Source of the DNA: Microbacteriaceae bacterium
Lineage (GTDB): Bacteria; Actinomycetota; Actinomycetes; Actinomycetales; Microbacteriaceae
Direction: 5' to 3'
DNA: 51,872 nucleotides
NCBI GenBank assembly: GCA_947455435.1
Contig: CANGNZ010000003.1
Span: forward strand, 1-51,872
Shown here: positions 29,683 through 37,461 of the stretch, in pieces
How positions within the stretch are numbered: position 1 is the first letter of the stretch
Layout of the letters: the number at the start of each line of letters is the position of its first letter
Program-made: the position numbers and the translations under genes
Notes under the pieces: model-generated
The model's database searches: none
Seen by the model: only the letters and a program-made list of their open reading frames with translations
Told to the model about the DNA's origin: nothing

Positions 29683-29710
29683 TAAGTGTCGCGAAACTTT
29701 GCGACACTTA
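29683..29710. promoter_or_regulatory. Perfect 10-bp-arm palindrome between cydA and dedA
   Basis: TAAGTGTCGC-N8-GCGACACTTA: two perfect 10-bp arms around GAAACTTT. It ends four bases before the dedA GTG, and its right arm contains GACACT, placed like a -10 for a leaderless dedA. On the cydA side it lies about 80 bases upstream of the start, just above the candidate -35. Not a terminator, since no gene ends into it. It does not match Rex (TTGTGA-type), CRP/GlxR or LexA consensus sequences known to me, so the regulator is unknown. Confidence 0.6.
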
Positions 29711-29714
29711 AAAG

Positions 29715-30365
29715 GTGACCGAATTCATCAGCTGGCTGTTCAACGCCGTCCACTCAATAGAACCGCTATTGCGTGACCTGATTGCTTTCGGTGCAATCTT
29801 CTCTGAAACCTCGCTATTTCTTGGGCTTATCGTGCCCGGCGACAGCGTCGTGCTGATCACGGCATCTTCATTGCACGGCATCGCAGATTTCATGGGCTTG
29901 ATGCTTTTCGTGATTCTTGGCTCGCTTGCCGGGGAATCCGTCGGCTTTTATGTCGGGCGTGTCTTCGGCAAAAAAATTCGCGCAAGCTGGCTCGGCCAGA
30001 AGATTGGTGAGAAAAACTGGGAGCTTGGCGATGCCTTCGTTCACAAGCGCGGCGGCGTAGCCGTAGCCATCTCTCGCTTCATCCCTGTTTTGCACTCTCT
30101 GGTTCCTGTAATCGCCGGCATGACCAAAATGACTTACCGAACCTTTATTACCTGGACGGTCGCAGCTTGCGCACTCTGGTCTGGGGTTTACGTCTCACTC
30201 GGCTGGGCGGCTGGCCAAGCATGGCAAACCTTAGCCAAAGACGCTCAGTGGGGCGGAATCATCTTTGCCGCACTCTTGGTGCTTGCCATCTTCGCTGGGC
30301 ACTTGGTTAAGACTCGCGTTGAAAAGGCGGCCGAGAAAATCGCCAAAGAAAGCCTGGAGCAGTAG
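29715..30365 (+). CDS. DedA-family membrane protein
   Basis: Polytopic membrane protein (216 aa) of the DedA/VTT superfamily; some members act as flippases for undecaprenyl phosphate or phospholipids. Family marks are IFSETSLFLGLIVPGDSV in the first membrane segment, GSLAGESVGFYVGRVFGKK, and SRFIPVLHSLVPVIAGM. A charged C-terminal helix follows the last membrane segment. The GTG start has no spaced Shine-Dalgarno, so leaderless translation is possible. It is followed after two bases by the SRAP gene, implying co-transcription. Confidence 0.9.
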   Translation: MTEFISWLFNAVHSIEPLLRDLIAFGAIFSETSLFLGLIVPGDSVVLITASSLHGIADFMGLMLFVILGSLAGESVGFYVGRVFGKKIRASWLGQKIGEKNWELGDAFVHKRGGVAVAISRFIPVLHSLVPVIAGMTKMTYRTFITWTVAACALWSGVYVSLGWAAGQAWQTLAKDAQWGGIIFAALLVLAIFAGHLVKTRVEKAAEKIAKESLEQ

Positions 30366-30367
30366 TA

Positions 30368-31081
30368 ATGTGCGGTCGTTTTGTTGTCGCTAAAGCGGTT
30401 GGCGATATCGTCACCACATTCGAAGTCGACGAGGTTGTTGGCGAAATGCCAGGCATTTCTTACAACGTGGCCCCGACTCAAAAGATCGCCATGGTCGTTG
30501 ACCGATCGTTCGAGAAGGACGAAGACGGCGGCCCAGTCGGCGAACTAAACCGTGAACTTCATTCGGCTCGCTGGGGACTTGTGCCCCGCTGGGCAAAGGG
30601 CGAGAACGAAGGCGCCCCACTTATCAATGGGCGCATCGAGACGATTCTCGAGAAGCCTTCTTTCAAAGACTCGGTGATTCGTCGCCGTTGCGTGATTCCG
30701 GCCTCTGGTTATTACGAGTGGCAGGTCAAGCCCGATGGCACAAAGCAACCGTTCTACATCAATGCCGGTGAGGGAATGTTTGCGCTGGCCGGCCTCTACG
30801 AATGGTGGAAGAAGCCCGACGGCACCTGGTTGCTCTCGGCCACCACGCTAACCAAGGATTCCGCTCCTGAATTGGCTCACATCCACGATCGCAACCCGCT
30901 GTTACTGACCCCAGACACCTTCGAGGCGTGGCTTGACCCGCACATCATTGGTGACGAGGACCTCCTAATGGCCATTTCGCACGGATCCGACGAAGTGGCC
31001 GCAGAAGCTCTCTTTAGCCCAGTGTCGCCACGCGTTGGCAAGGTCAGCGAGAACGATCCGAGTCTGATTTTGCCGCTCTAA
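30368..31081 (+). CDS. SRAP-domain abasic-site protein (YedK/HMCES family)
   Basis: SRAP proteins (237 aa) bind abasic sites in single-stranded DNA and form a thiazolidine crosslink through the N-terminal cysteine, shielding forks from strand breaks. The catalytic Cys2 is present (MCGRFVV), as are the conserved Asn of NGRIETI and Glu of SGYYEWQ, with IHDRNPLLL corresponding to the usual HxRMP segment. TGGAG precedes the ATG. It sits directly upstream of the SOS-controlled dnaE2 cassette but has no SOS box of its own and appears to be transcribed with dedA. Confidence 0.93.
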   Translation: MCGRFVVAKAVGDIVTTFEVDEVVGEMPGISYNVAPTQKIAMVVDRSFEKDEDGGPVGELNRELHSARWGLVPRWAKGENEGAPLINGRIETILEKPSFKDSVIRRRCVIPASGYYEWQVKPDGTKQPFYINAGEGMFALAGLYEWWKKPDGTWLLSATTLTKDSAPELAHIHDRNPLLLTPDTFEAWLDPHIIGDEDLLMAISHGSDEVAAEALFSPVSPRVGKVSENDPSLILPL

Positions 31082-31092
31082 AACCACTCGAT

Positions 31093-31120
31093 TTGCTTTG
31101 TCGGTAGGACTGCATACACT
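31093..31120 (+). promoter_or_regulatory. Promoter of the DUF6504-dnaE2 cassette
   Basis: TTGCTT (31093-31098), a 16-base spacer and TACACT (31115-31120). Predicted start is about 31127, immediately before the SOS box, so bound LexA would block initiation. The -35 is a four-of-six match to consensus. Confidence 0.6.
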
Positions 31121-31127
31121 CTACATA

Positions 31128-31145
31128 TTCGAACATTTGTTCGAA
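31128..31145 (+). promoter_or_regulatory. SOS box (LexA operator)
   Basis: TTCGAACATTTGTTCGAA is a perfect inverted repeat matching the Gram-positive/actinobacterial LexA consensus CGAAC-N4-GTTCG, extended by two bases on each side. It lies between the predicted -10 and the DUF6504 start, 18 bases before the ATG. Confidence 0.95.
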
Positions 31146-31163
31146 AGACTTGGGAGGTATCAG

Positions 31164-31454
31164 ATGACACTAATAAACGAGAAGGTGGAGGTTTCGGTCG
31201 ACAGGGCCGGCTCCCCCATCGGCTTCAGCTGGAAGGGTGGCCTCTACCTGGTCGCCTCGAAACCGGTTCGTTGGTTTGCCAGAAAGCAATGGTGGGTCGA
31301 GTCTGCTCGAGTTCAGCGTGGCATCGGTGCCGGCGTGCTCGAGGTTGAGATGTGGCGCATGATCGCCGCCGACTCCGGCAAAAAACAGGGTCAGTTCGAA
31401 CTGGTGCACGATGCAATGCAGGGCATCTGGCGTCTGGTGCGCGTCTACGAATAA
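31164..31454 (+). CDS. DUF6504-family protein of the SOS mutagenesis cassette
   Basis: Small cytosolic protein (96 aa), rich in tryptophan and arginine, with no membrane segment and no catalytic motif that I recognise. Proteins of this family are typically encoded next to imuB and dnaE2 in actinobacteria; their function is unknown. The ATG at 31164 is chosen because GGGAGG lies six bases upstream. An earlier in-frame GTG at 31098 would put the promoter and SOS box inside the coding sequence. Its stop codon abuts the dnaE2 ATG (TAAATG), implying coupled translation. Confidence 0.8.
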   Translation: MTLINEKVEVSVDRAGSPIGFSWKGGLYLVASKPVRWFARKQWWVESARVQRGIGAGVLEVEMWRMIAADSGKKQGQFELVHDAMQGIWRLVRVYE

Positions 31455-34400
31455 ATGTTCACGCACCTAAACGTTGCCTCGGCCTTCTCTGGCCATTACG
31501 GGGTGACTCGCCCAGAATTACTTGCCGAGGCTGCCGCCTCGCAGGGTGCGACAGCTCTAGCCATCACCGATCGCGACGGCTTATACGGAGCCGTCAAACA
31601 CATTGGCGCTTGCCTAAAGCTGCGGATCGACCCGATTGTTGGCGTGAATCTGACGGTAAAAGATCTCGGTCGAGTCGTCGTCCTAGCAAAGGGTCAAGAT
31701 GGCGGCATCGGCTGGGCGGCGCTTTGCCGGGTGGTTTCGGCTGCCGCGAGTAAGGGCAAGCCGATAGCCATAACGCGAGAAGAACTAGCCGAACTCACCA
31801 TTCGCGATGGGCTCGCGCTCTGCACCGTTTTGATTGGCCAAGAAACCGACTTCGGGCTGGCCTCCATCGCCCGCAACCGACTACTCGCCGCCAAATGCCT
31901 AACCGAGTGGCGAAGGCTGTTTTCAGCTAAGGGCAGTCTTGCCATCGAACTCACGAATCAACTCACCGAACCTGAGACCGCCGGGTCTACTACGGTGGCT
32001 GCCAGAATGCTTGCCTTGGGTGACTCGATGGGTGTCCCCTGCGTTCTCACCAACGCGGTGCGCTACCTGAGCCCAGACGATGCCCTAACAGCCGATGTAC
32101 TCGACGCAGCAAGGTTTTTAGAGCCGCTCGGCTCATTCACCCCTCAACCCAACGCGCAGGCCTGGCTGAAGCCACCAGCCTCAATGGTTGCGCTTGCGGT
32201 CGAGATCACCAACGACCGCGATCGCGCGAAAAAGTTGCTAGAGACCACCGAGGCTCTGGCCGATCGCTGCCGACTCAACCCGCCAAACGACTGTGGTTGG
32301 GGCAAACCAAAGACCCCAGAGAAAGCAACGCTCGGCATCGATGGCAATCCGTTCGAGGTGCTCTGGCAGCGGGCATACTCGGCCATCGACTGGCGATATT
32401 CCGACGCAAAGGAGCGCAAACTACTCGACATTCGACACCGACTAGGCAAAGAGCTAGAAACAATCAACAAACTCGGCTTTGCGACCTATTTTCTGACCGT
32501 CGCCGACGTAGCGCAGATGATTCGCGACATGAAGGTTCGCATCGCGGCTCGGGGCTCGGGTGCCGGCTCGCTTACCAATTACCTGCTCGGCATCAGCGGG
32601 GTTGACCCAATCGAGCACGATCTGCTTTTCGAGCGGTTCCTCTCGACCGAGCGCTCGAGCCTGCCCGACATCGACATTGACGTCGAATCGGCTAGACGCC
32701 ACGACATCTACCGCGCCATATTCAAGCGCTACGGTTCAAACCGAGTAACCCTGCTCTCCATGCAATCCACCTACCGCGGGCGTGGCGCCATGCGAGACTC
32801 CGGTTTAGCTCTGGGCCTGGACGAAGATCAGATAGACGAAATCGCCGCCAACATGTGGCGTTTTAGCGCCCGCTCGTTTCGCAGCGCTATCGCGCAAAAA
32901 CCGGAGCTCGCAATGGTTGCCGAGGCCCTAGAAAAAGATCGCAAGATGAACCTCTTGGTCGATATTACGGAGCGCCTCGACCGCCTGCCACGCCACATCT
33001 CAATGCACCCTTGCGGGGTGATTCTCGGCGATGCAACCCTGCTCGACCTGACCCCGGTCGAACGTAGCGGTCTCGGGCTACCGATGAGTCAGTTCGATAA
33101 AGACGACATGGACCCGATGGGCATGCTGAAACTCGATGTGCTCGGGGTTCGCATGCAGAGCGCAATGGCTTATGCCGTTCGCGAGCTCGAGCGTGTGAAA
33201 GGTGAAACCCTCGACCTCGACGCGATACCTAAGGATGACGAAGCAACCTTCGCAAACATCAGATCGACCAACACTCTAGGGGTCTTTCAGATCGAGAGTC
33301 CCGGGCAAAGGGAACTAACCGGCAAGCATCAGCCCACCGAGTTCAACGATCTCACCATTCAGATATCGCTGTTTCGCCCGGGCCCAATGAAGGGCAACAT
33401 GATCGCCCCGTACCTAGACGGCAGGCACGGCTTCGCTAAGGCCGAATACATTCACCCAGACCTAGAGCCGATTCTGCGTGAAACCTTCGGCGTGGTGATT
33501 TTTCACGAGCACGTTCTTCGTATCTTCGACAAAATGACCGGTTGCGGGTTGGCTAAGGCGGATGAGTTTCGGCGTTCGCTCGAAGATCCGAGGGTTTCTG
33601 CAAGCGTTGAGCAGTTCTTCAGGCAAAAGGCCGAGGCCCGAGGATATAGCCCACTGGTAATCGAAAAGGTTTGGGAGATTCTGAAAAGCTTTTCGAGCTT
33701 CGGGTTCTGCAAGGCCCACGGTGCAGCCTTCGCCCTGCCGACCTACCAGAGCGCCTGGCTCAAGACTCATCACCCCAAAGAGTTTTTGGCGGGCCTTTTC
33801 ACTCACGACCCTGGCATGTACCCGCGGCGGCTCCTATTGGCCGAAGCCAGGCGCCTCGGGGTCAAGTTGCTGCCGATTGACGTAAACGTTTCTACAGATG
33901 AGTTCTTGGTGGAACCAGACGGCATCAGAATGGCCCTGAACGACGTTGCGGGCATGAGCGAAGCAGAGGTTGCTAGAGTCATCGAAAACCGGCCATACAA
34001 CGACCTCGCCGACTTTTACCTGCGCGCTAAGCCTTCGCGACGAACCCTTGAAAGGCTCGCAACCGTAGGTGCCTTGGATTCGCTGGTGAGCGGCACCGAA
34101 TACAACCGAGGCGATATCTTGGCCAGAGTTCGAGAGTTGAACGCGATCACGAAGCGTAAAGTAATCGACGCGAATCAGCCGATGCTCGATTTCGAGCTGC
34201 TTGAGCGTTTGCCCACCGGAAACACTGCACCAACCAAAGCCGAAATCGTGGCTGCCGAAATGGCGATTCTCAAGATGGACGTCACCGAACATGCTCTCGA
34301 GCAGTACCGCCCGATGCTCGAAGAGATGGGTGTCGTTCATTCAAATGAGTTGGTTGGTTTGCGCAACAAGTCAGAGGTTTTGGTGGCCGGAATCCGAGTT

Positions 34401-34664
34401 GCCACCCAGACTCCCCCGATGCGCTCGGGTAAGCGCGTTGTGTTCATCACGCTGGACGATGGTTACGGCTGCTCAGACTCAACCTTCTTCGATGAGGCAC
34501 AGGGCCGTTGCAGCCACATCCTGTTCAACAACCGCCTGCTAATCATTGCCGGCAAAACAAGACGCACCGGCGTAAACGGCGTTTCGATCATGGCCGAAAA
34601 TGCCTGGGACATCAGAGAGCTATGGGCTCAGTGGCAGGCTAGGCGACCTGAATTGAGCGCTTAG
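31455..34664 (+). CDS. dnaE2: Error-prone DNA polymerase III alpha homolog
   Basis: C-family polymerase (1069 aa) that carries out damage-induced translesion synthesis, normally with ImuA' and ImuB. Palm-domain catalytic aspartates are in PDIDID (404-409), with a further one at Asp561 in LKLDVLG. The fingers region includes FCKAHGAAFALPTYQSAWLK, and the C-terminus has an OB-fold-like segment. The N-terminal PHP domain starts FTHLNVAS; the usual HxH metal motif is HLN here. Length matches DnaE2 rather than replicative DnaE1. Controlled by the SOS box through DUF6504. The last 26 bases overlap the convergent dioxygenase gene. Confidence 0.94.
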   Translation: MFTHLNVASAFSGHYGVTRPELLAEAAASQGATALAITDRDGLYGAVKHIGACLKLRIDPIVGVNLTVKDLGRVVVLAKGQDGGIGWAALCRVVSAAASKGKPIAITREELAELTIRDGLALCTVLIGQETDFGLASIARNRLLAAKCLTEWRRLFSAKGSLAIELTNQLTEPETAGSTTVAARMLALGDSMGVPCVLTNAVRYLSPDDALTADVLDAARFLEPLGSFTPQPNAQAWLKPPASMVALAVEITNDRDRAKKLLETTEALADRCRLNPPNDCGWGKPKTPEKATLGIDGNPFEVLWQRAYSAIDWRYSDAKERKLLDIRHRLGKELETINKLGFATYFLTVADVAQMIRDMKVRIAARGSGAGSLTNYLLGISGVDPIEHDLLFERFLSTERSSLPDIDIDVESARRHDIYRAIFKRYGSNRVTLLSMQSTYRGRGAMRDSGLALGLDEDQIDEIAANMWRFSARSFRSAIAQKPELAMVAEALEKDRKMNLLVDITERLDRLPRHISMHPCGVILGDATLLDLTPVERSGLGLPMSQFDKDDMDPMGMLKLDVLGVRMQSAMAYAVRELERVKGETLDLDAIPKDDEATFANIRSTNTLGVFQIESPGQRELTGKHQPTEFNDLTIQISLFRPGPMKGNMIAPYLDGRHGFAKAEYIHPDLEPILRETFGVVIFHEHVLRIFDKMTGCGLAKADEFRRSLEDPRVSASVEQFFRQKAEARGYSPLVIEKVWEILKSFSSFGFCKAHGAAFALPTYQSAWLKTHHPKEFLAGLFTHDPGMYPRRLLLAEARRLGVKLLPIDVNVSTDEFLVEPDGIRMALNDVAGMSEAEVARVIENRPYNDLADFYLRAKPSRRTLERLATVGALDSLVSGTEYNRGDILARVRELNAITKRKVIDANQPMLDFELLERLPTGNTAPTKAEIVAAEMAILKMDVTEHALEQYRPMLEEMGVVHSNELVGLRNKSEVLVAGIRVATQTPPMRSGKRVVFITLDDGYGCSDSTFFDEAQGRCSHILFNNRLLIIAGKTRRTGVNGVSIMAENAWDIRELWAQWQARRPELSA

Positions 34665-35421
34665 AAAGACCCATGAAGTATCCGGCAATCTTGTTTTCGG
34701 GTGCGTCCTCAGGGTTTGTTGCCGCACCGAGCGTGATGAACAATGGTGTGAAGTGCTCAACCGTCGGGTGGGCGTATGGCATGCCAGGAGCGAGCTCCTT
34801 GTATTTGATCAACGACTCGATGTCACCACGAGCTAGGGCCTCGGCTGACCATGAGTCGAACTCGGCAGACCAAGCCGGAGCATCGGCATCTACGCGCCAG
34901 TCACGAATGAACGGCAGGCCGTGGGTCATGAAACCTGACCCGATTAGCAGGATTCCTTGATCGCGAAGCGGAGCGAGGCGACGGCCAAGTTCCATGAGTT
35001 TCACCGGGTCATGGGTGGGCATCGAAAGTTGAATCACCGGAATGTCTGCATCTGGGTACATAACCTTTAAAGGCACCCAAGCACCATGATCTAGCCCGCG
35101 AGTTTGGTGGCGATGCAAAGGTTCACTTGACGGCATCAAACTGGCAACTAAGTCGCCCAGCCATGTTGAATCAGGGGTTTCATATTTCATGTTGTAGAAA
35201 CGCGGACTAAACCCACCGAAGTCATAAATCAAAGGCGTTGCCGCGGTCGTCGCACTAATCGAAATAGGGGCAGACTCCCAGTGAGCCGAGACAATTACGA
35301 TTCCCTTTGGTTTACCTATGTCGGCAGACCACTTTGCCAGCTGAGACATCCAAAGCTCATCATCCAGTAGCGGAGGTGCGCCGTGCGAAAGGTAAAGAAC
35401 AGGTTGCTTAGAGTTACTCAC
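34639..35421 (-). CDS. DODA-type class III extradiol ring-cleavage dioxygenase
   Basis: Metal-dependent dioxygenase (260 aa) of the LigB/DODA family, which includes YgiD (4,5-DOPA dioxygenase). The histidine ligands fit LSHGAPPLL (His13), SAHWES near residue 47 and GLDHGAWVPL near 110. The physiological substrate is unknown; many bacterial members act on small catechols. The 3' end overlaps dnaE2 by 26 bases on the opposite strand. No partner pathway genes are adjacent; deoC upstream is on the same strand but biochemically unrelated. Confidence 0.87.
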   Translation of the reverse strand: MSNSKQPVLYLSHGAPPLLDDELWMSQLAKWSADIGKPKGIVIVSAHWESAPISISATTAATPLIYDFGGFSPRFYNMKYETPDSTWLGDLVASLMPSSEPLHRHQTRGLDHGAWVPLKVMYPDADIPVIQLSMPTHDPVKLMELGRRLAPLRDQGILLIGSGFMTHGLPFIRDWRVDADAPAWSAEFDSWSAEALARGDIESLIKYKELAPGMPYAHPTVEHFTPLFITLGAATNPEDAPENKIAGYFMGLSKRSIQVA

Positions 35422-35453
35422 GACTTAAGTAAAGCACCCTTTACTAAAAATAC

Positions 35454-36104
35454 CTAGTTAAGGATCTCAGCAGTTCCCGAAAGGCCAACACGGCTAGCCC
35501 CAGCAGCAACCAACGCCTCAACCTGCTCTAACGTTCGGATTCCGCCAGAAGCCTTAACTCCCAGGCGATCCCCCACCGTAGCGCGCATTAGCGCAATGTT
35601 CTCAACGGTGGCACCCTCAGGTGCAAAACCGGTAGAGGTTTTCACGAAGTCAGCGCCAGCTGACTCGCTGAGTTCGCAGGCCTTCACAATCTGCTCTTTC
35701 GAAAGAAACGCTGTCTCAAGAATCACCTTGATGCATGTGGTGTCGTTCACCGCACGAGCCGCGTTCACGACCTGACGAATGTCATCTTCAACAGCAACGA
35801 GGTCACCAGAGAGCATCCAGCCGATATTGATCACCATGTCAACCTCGTGGGCGCCGTTTCGCACTGCCTCAGAGGCCTCGAAGGCTTTAGACGTTGTGTC
35901 AGTTGTTCCGTGCGGGAATCCGACAACCGTGCAAACCTTCACATCTGACCCTGCAAGAAGCTTTGCCGCCAGCGGCACATCGCTAGGGCGAATACAGTAA
36001 GCAGCCGTCTGATAATTCAAGGCTATTGCGGCACCGTCTCTAACATCCTGAACTGTAGAGGTTGGTTTGAGCACTGAGTGGTCGATTAGCGATGCGAGGT
36101 TCAT
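35454..36104 (-). CDS. deoC: Deoxyribose-phosphate aldolase
   Basis: Class I aldolase (216 aa) that splits 2-deoxyribose 5-phosphate into glyceraldehyde 3-phosphate and acetaldehyde during deoxynucleoside catabolism. The Schiff-base lysine is in DFVKTSTGF, with a second active-site lysine in GVKASGGIR. The N-terminus MNLASLIDHSVLKPT is typical. Divergent from the DUF167 gene with only 22 bases between starts, and no Shine-Dalgarno. Confidence 0.95.
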   Translation of the reverse strand: MNLASLIDHSVLKPTSTVQDVRDGAAIALNYQTAAYCIRPSDVPLAAKLLAGSDVKVCTVVGFPHGTTDTTSKAFEASEAVRNGAHEVDMVINIGWMLSGDLVAVEDDIRQVVNAARAVNDTTCIKVILETAFLSKEQIVKACELSESAGADFVKTSTGFAPEGATVENIALMRATVGDRLGVKASGGIRTLEQVEALVAAGASRVGLSGTAEILN

Positions 36105-36110
36105 GCTTGA

Positions 36111-36120
36111 AGTCTAAGTT
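36111..36120. promoter_or_regulatory. Overlapping divergent leaderless-type promoters (deoC and DUF167)
   Basis: On the minus strand TAGACT (36116-36111) sits six bases before the deoC ATG. On the plus strand TAAGTT (36115-36120) sits six bases before the DUF167 ATG. The hexamers overlap, so the two promoters may exclude each other. No convincing -35 was found for either. Inferred from spacing. Confidence 0.45.
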
Positions 36121-36126
36121 TGATTT

Positions 36127-36348
36127 ATGCGCTACACACTATTCGTGAAACCTGGGTCAAAGAAAGGCCCACTCGTTGAGTTATCTGAGAATGGCGAAAT
36201 TACGGTGTACGTTCGAGAACGTCCAGTCGATGGCGCCGCAAACAAGACCGTAATCGAACTGCTGGCCAAGCATTTTGGAGTCGCGAAAAACTCGGTTGAG
36301 ATCGAAAGCGGACACACCAGCAGACACAAGCGTGTGCGAATCGGTTAA
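36127..36348 (+). CDS. DUF167 (YggU-family) protein
   Basis: Small conserved protein of 73 aa with the family pattern VKPGSKKGP and RPVDGAANKTVIELLAKHFGVAKNSVEIESG. Function is unknown in bacteria. No Shine-Dalgarno; the ATG lies six bases after a -10-like hexamer, suggesting a leaderless transcript. Monocistronic and ends in a strong terminator. Confidence 0.88.
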   Translation: MRYTLFVKPGSKKGPLVELSENGEITVYVRERPVDGAANKTVIELLAKHFGVAKNSVEIESGHTSRHKRVRIG

Positions 36349-36352
36349 AGCA

Positions 36353-36385
36353 AAAAGCCTCCCAATTAGGGAGGCTTTTCTTTTT
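36353..36385. terminator. Bidirectional terminator between DUF167 and tRNA-Ala
   Basis: An 11-bp perfect stem (AAAAGCCTCCC with GGGAGGCTTTT), loop AATTA, then CTTTTT on the plus strand. On the minus strand the same stem ends in TTTTT, so it can also end the tRNA transcript, whose 3' CCA adjoins the T tract. Confidence 0.92.
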
Positions 36386-36460
36386 GGTGGACCTGAGGGG
36401 ATTTGAACCCCTGACCCCCTGCATGCCATGCAGGTGCGCTACCAGCTGCGCCACAGGCCC
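36385..36460 (-). tRNA. tRNA-Ala (anticodon GGC)
   Basis: A 76-base cloverleaf. The acceptor stem GGGCCTG/CAGGTCC includes the G3-U70 pair that is the alanine identity element. Anticodon stem CCTGC/GCAGG carries the loop ATGGCAT (anticodon GGC), and T arm AGGGG/CCCCT closes TTCAAAT. The 3' CCA is encoded. It lies 39 bases downstream of rsfS on the same strand and may be co-transcribed. Confidence 0.97.
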
Positions 36461-36499
36461 GTTCATTGCCGAAGCAACTTGTCTAGATTACTACAAACT

Positions 36500-36865
36500 C
36501 TAGGCGGTTGCCGCATCGAGAGCGACAACTGGGCAGTCGCTGTAGAGGCGTTCGAGTGAGTAGTAAACACGCTCTTCCTCGTGCATTACATGAACCACGA
36601 TGTCACCGAAATCCAGCAGAATCCAACGCGAGAGTGACTTACCTTCACGTCGCAGTGCTTTGACGCCAAGCTCTAGCATTTTCTCTTCGACGCCGTCGGC
36701 GATACCCGACACCTGGCGTTCATTTCGTGCCGAGACCAAAACGCATACGTCGTTCAACGGAGTGATGCTTGTGACATCGAAACCGACGATGTTTTCTGCA
36801 ATCTTGTCTGATGCGGCAGCTGCAGCAATGTTTGCGAGCTGAATTGCCTGGGCTGATGCGGTCAT
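36500..36865 (-). CDS. rsfS: Ribosome silencing factor RsfS
   Basis: Protein of 121 aa (YbeB/Iojap family) that binds L14 on the 50S subunit and blocks subunit joining when nutrients are scarce. Family features are a central WILLDFGDIVVHVMHEEERVYY segment and the preceding ARNERQVSGIADGVEE. It follows a nadD-linked membrane protein after 11 bases. The nadD-rsfS association is very common. Confidence 0.94.
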   Translation of the reverse strand: MTASAQAIQLANIAAAAASDKIAENIVGFDVTSITPLNDVCVLVSARNERQVSGIADGVEEKMLELGVKALRREGKSLSRWILLDFGDIVVHVMHEEERVYYSLERLYSDCPVVALDAATA

Positions 36866-36876
36866 TAATTTCCTCT

Positions 36877-37461
36877 TTAGAATTTGAGAACACCGAGCCA
36901 GAAGGCTGCGATGAGTAGAGCACCGACGGTGACCATAAGAATCGAAGTCAAACCGAGCAGAACTGCCTGAGACTCTCCCCTACGGTTTTTGATCGGCAAC
37001 ACGCTTTCACGAGCGCGTGAGTTCATAACGCCGCTTGCGCGAATTGGCGCAATCGACGAAACGTAATTTTCGGAAAAGTCTTCGGCTATCGACTCATCGG
37101 CGGCGTCCACCTCTGGCATACCGACTATTTGTATGCCGCCGGTTGTGGGCAGGGTGGGGAGTTCGATCGAACCGGTCAGGACAATCTCTCCTGCGTCGGT
37201 GATGATCGAACCGGATGCCAGAGGGTCAATTGGCTGAATGACGATGGTGTTGGTTTGCGGTTCACGAATCAGGCTCGGAGACAACTCGAATTCGAGTGTC
37301 GAATTTGTTGAATCCCCGAGTTCTTCGACTTCTTGGTCAACGGCTTGCTCAATGATTGGGGCAAAGGCGGCAGGTACATCGGCGACTACCTCAGGCTGCA
37401 GTGACTCAGCGAAGTCCTCGTTCATTGCTAGCCAAAGTTCGTAATCTTCGTCTCTACTCAT
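36877..37461 (-). CDS. Conserved-position membrane protein of unknown function
   Basis: I do not recognise a family. The 194-aa protein has an acidic, low-complexity N-terminal region of about 170 residues (opening [16 protein letters not shown]) and a single hydrophobic segment at the extreme C-terminus (about 171-192, [21 protein letters not shown]). This is a tail-anchor-like layout with the bulk probably in the cytosol. A basic patch (KNRR) precedes the membrane segment. The ATG overlaps the nadD stop (ATGA), with GGGGTGA upstream. Position between nadD and rsfS suggests co-expression but not a function. Confidence 0.75.
   Translation of the reverse strand: MSRDEDYELWLAMNEDFAESLQPEVVADVPAAFAPIIEQAVDQEVEELGDSTNSTLEFELSPSLIREPQTNTIVIQPIDPLASGSIITDAGEIVLTGSIELPTLPTTGGIQIVGMPEVDAADESIAEDFSENYVSSIAPIRASGVMNSRARESVLPIKNRRGESQAVLLGLTSILMVTVGALLIAAFWLGVLKF

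Noticed and set aside
31098-31163. Upstream extension of the DUF6504 protein
   Set aside because: It would run through the -10 and the SOS box and lacks a Shine-Dalgarno. The ATG at 31164 has GGGAGG.
36200-36466. Minus-strand ORF opening MNGPVAQLVAHLHGMQGVRGSNPL
   Set aside because: This is the well-known spurious translation across a tRNA gene; the cloverleaf of tRNA-Ala explains it.
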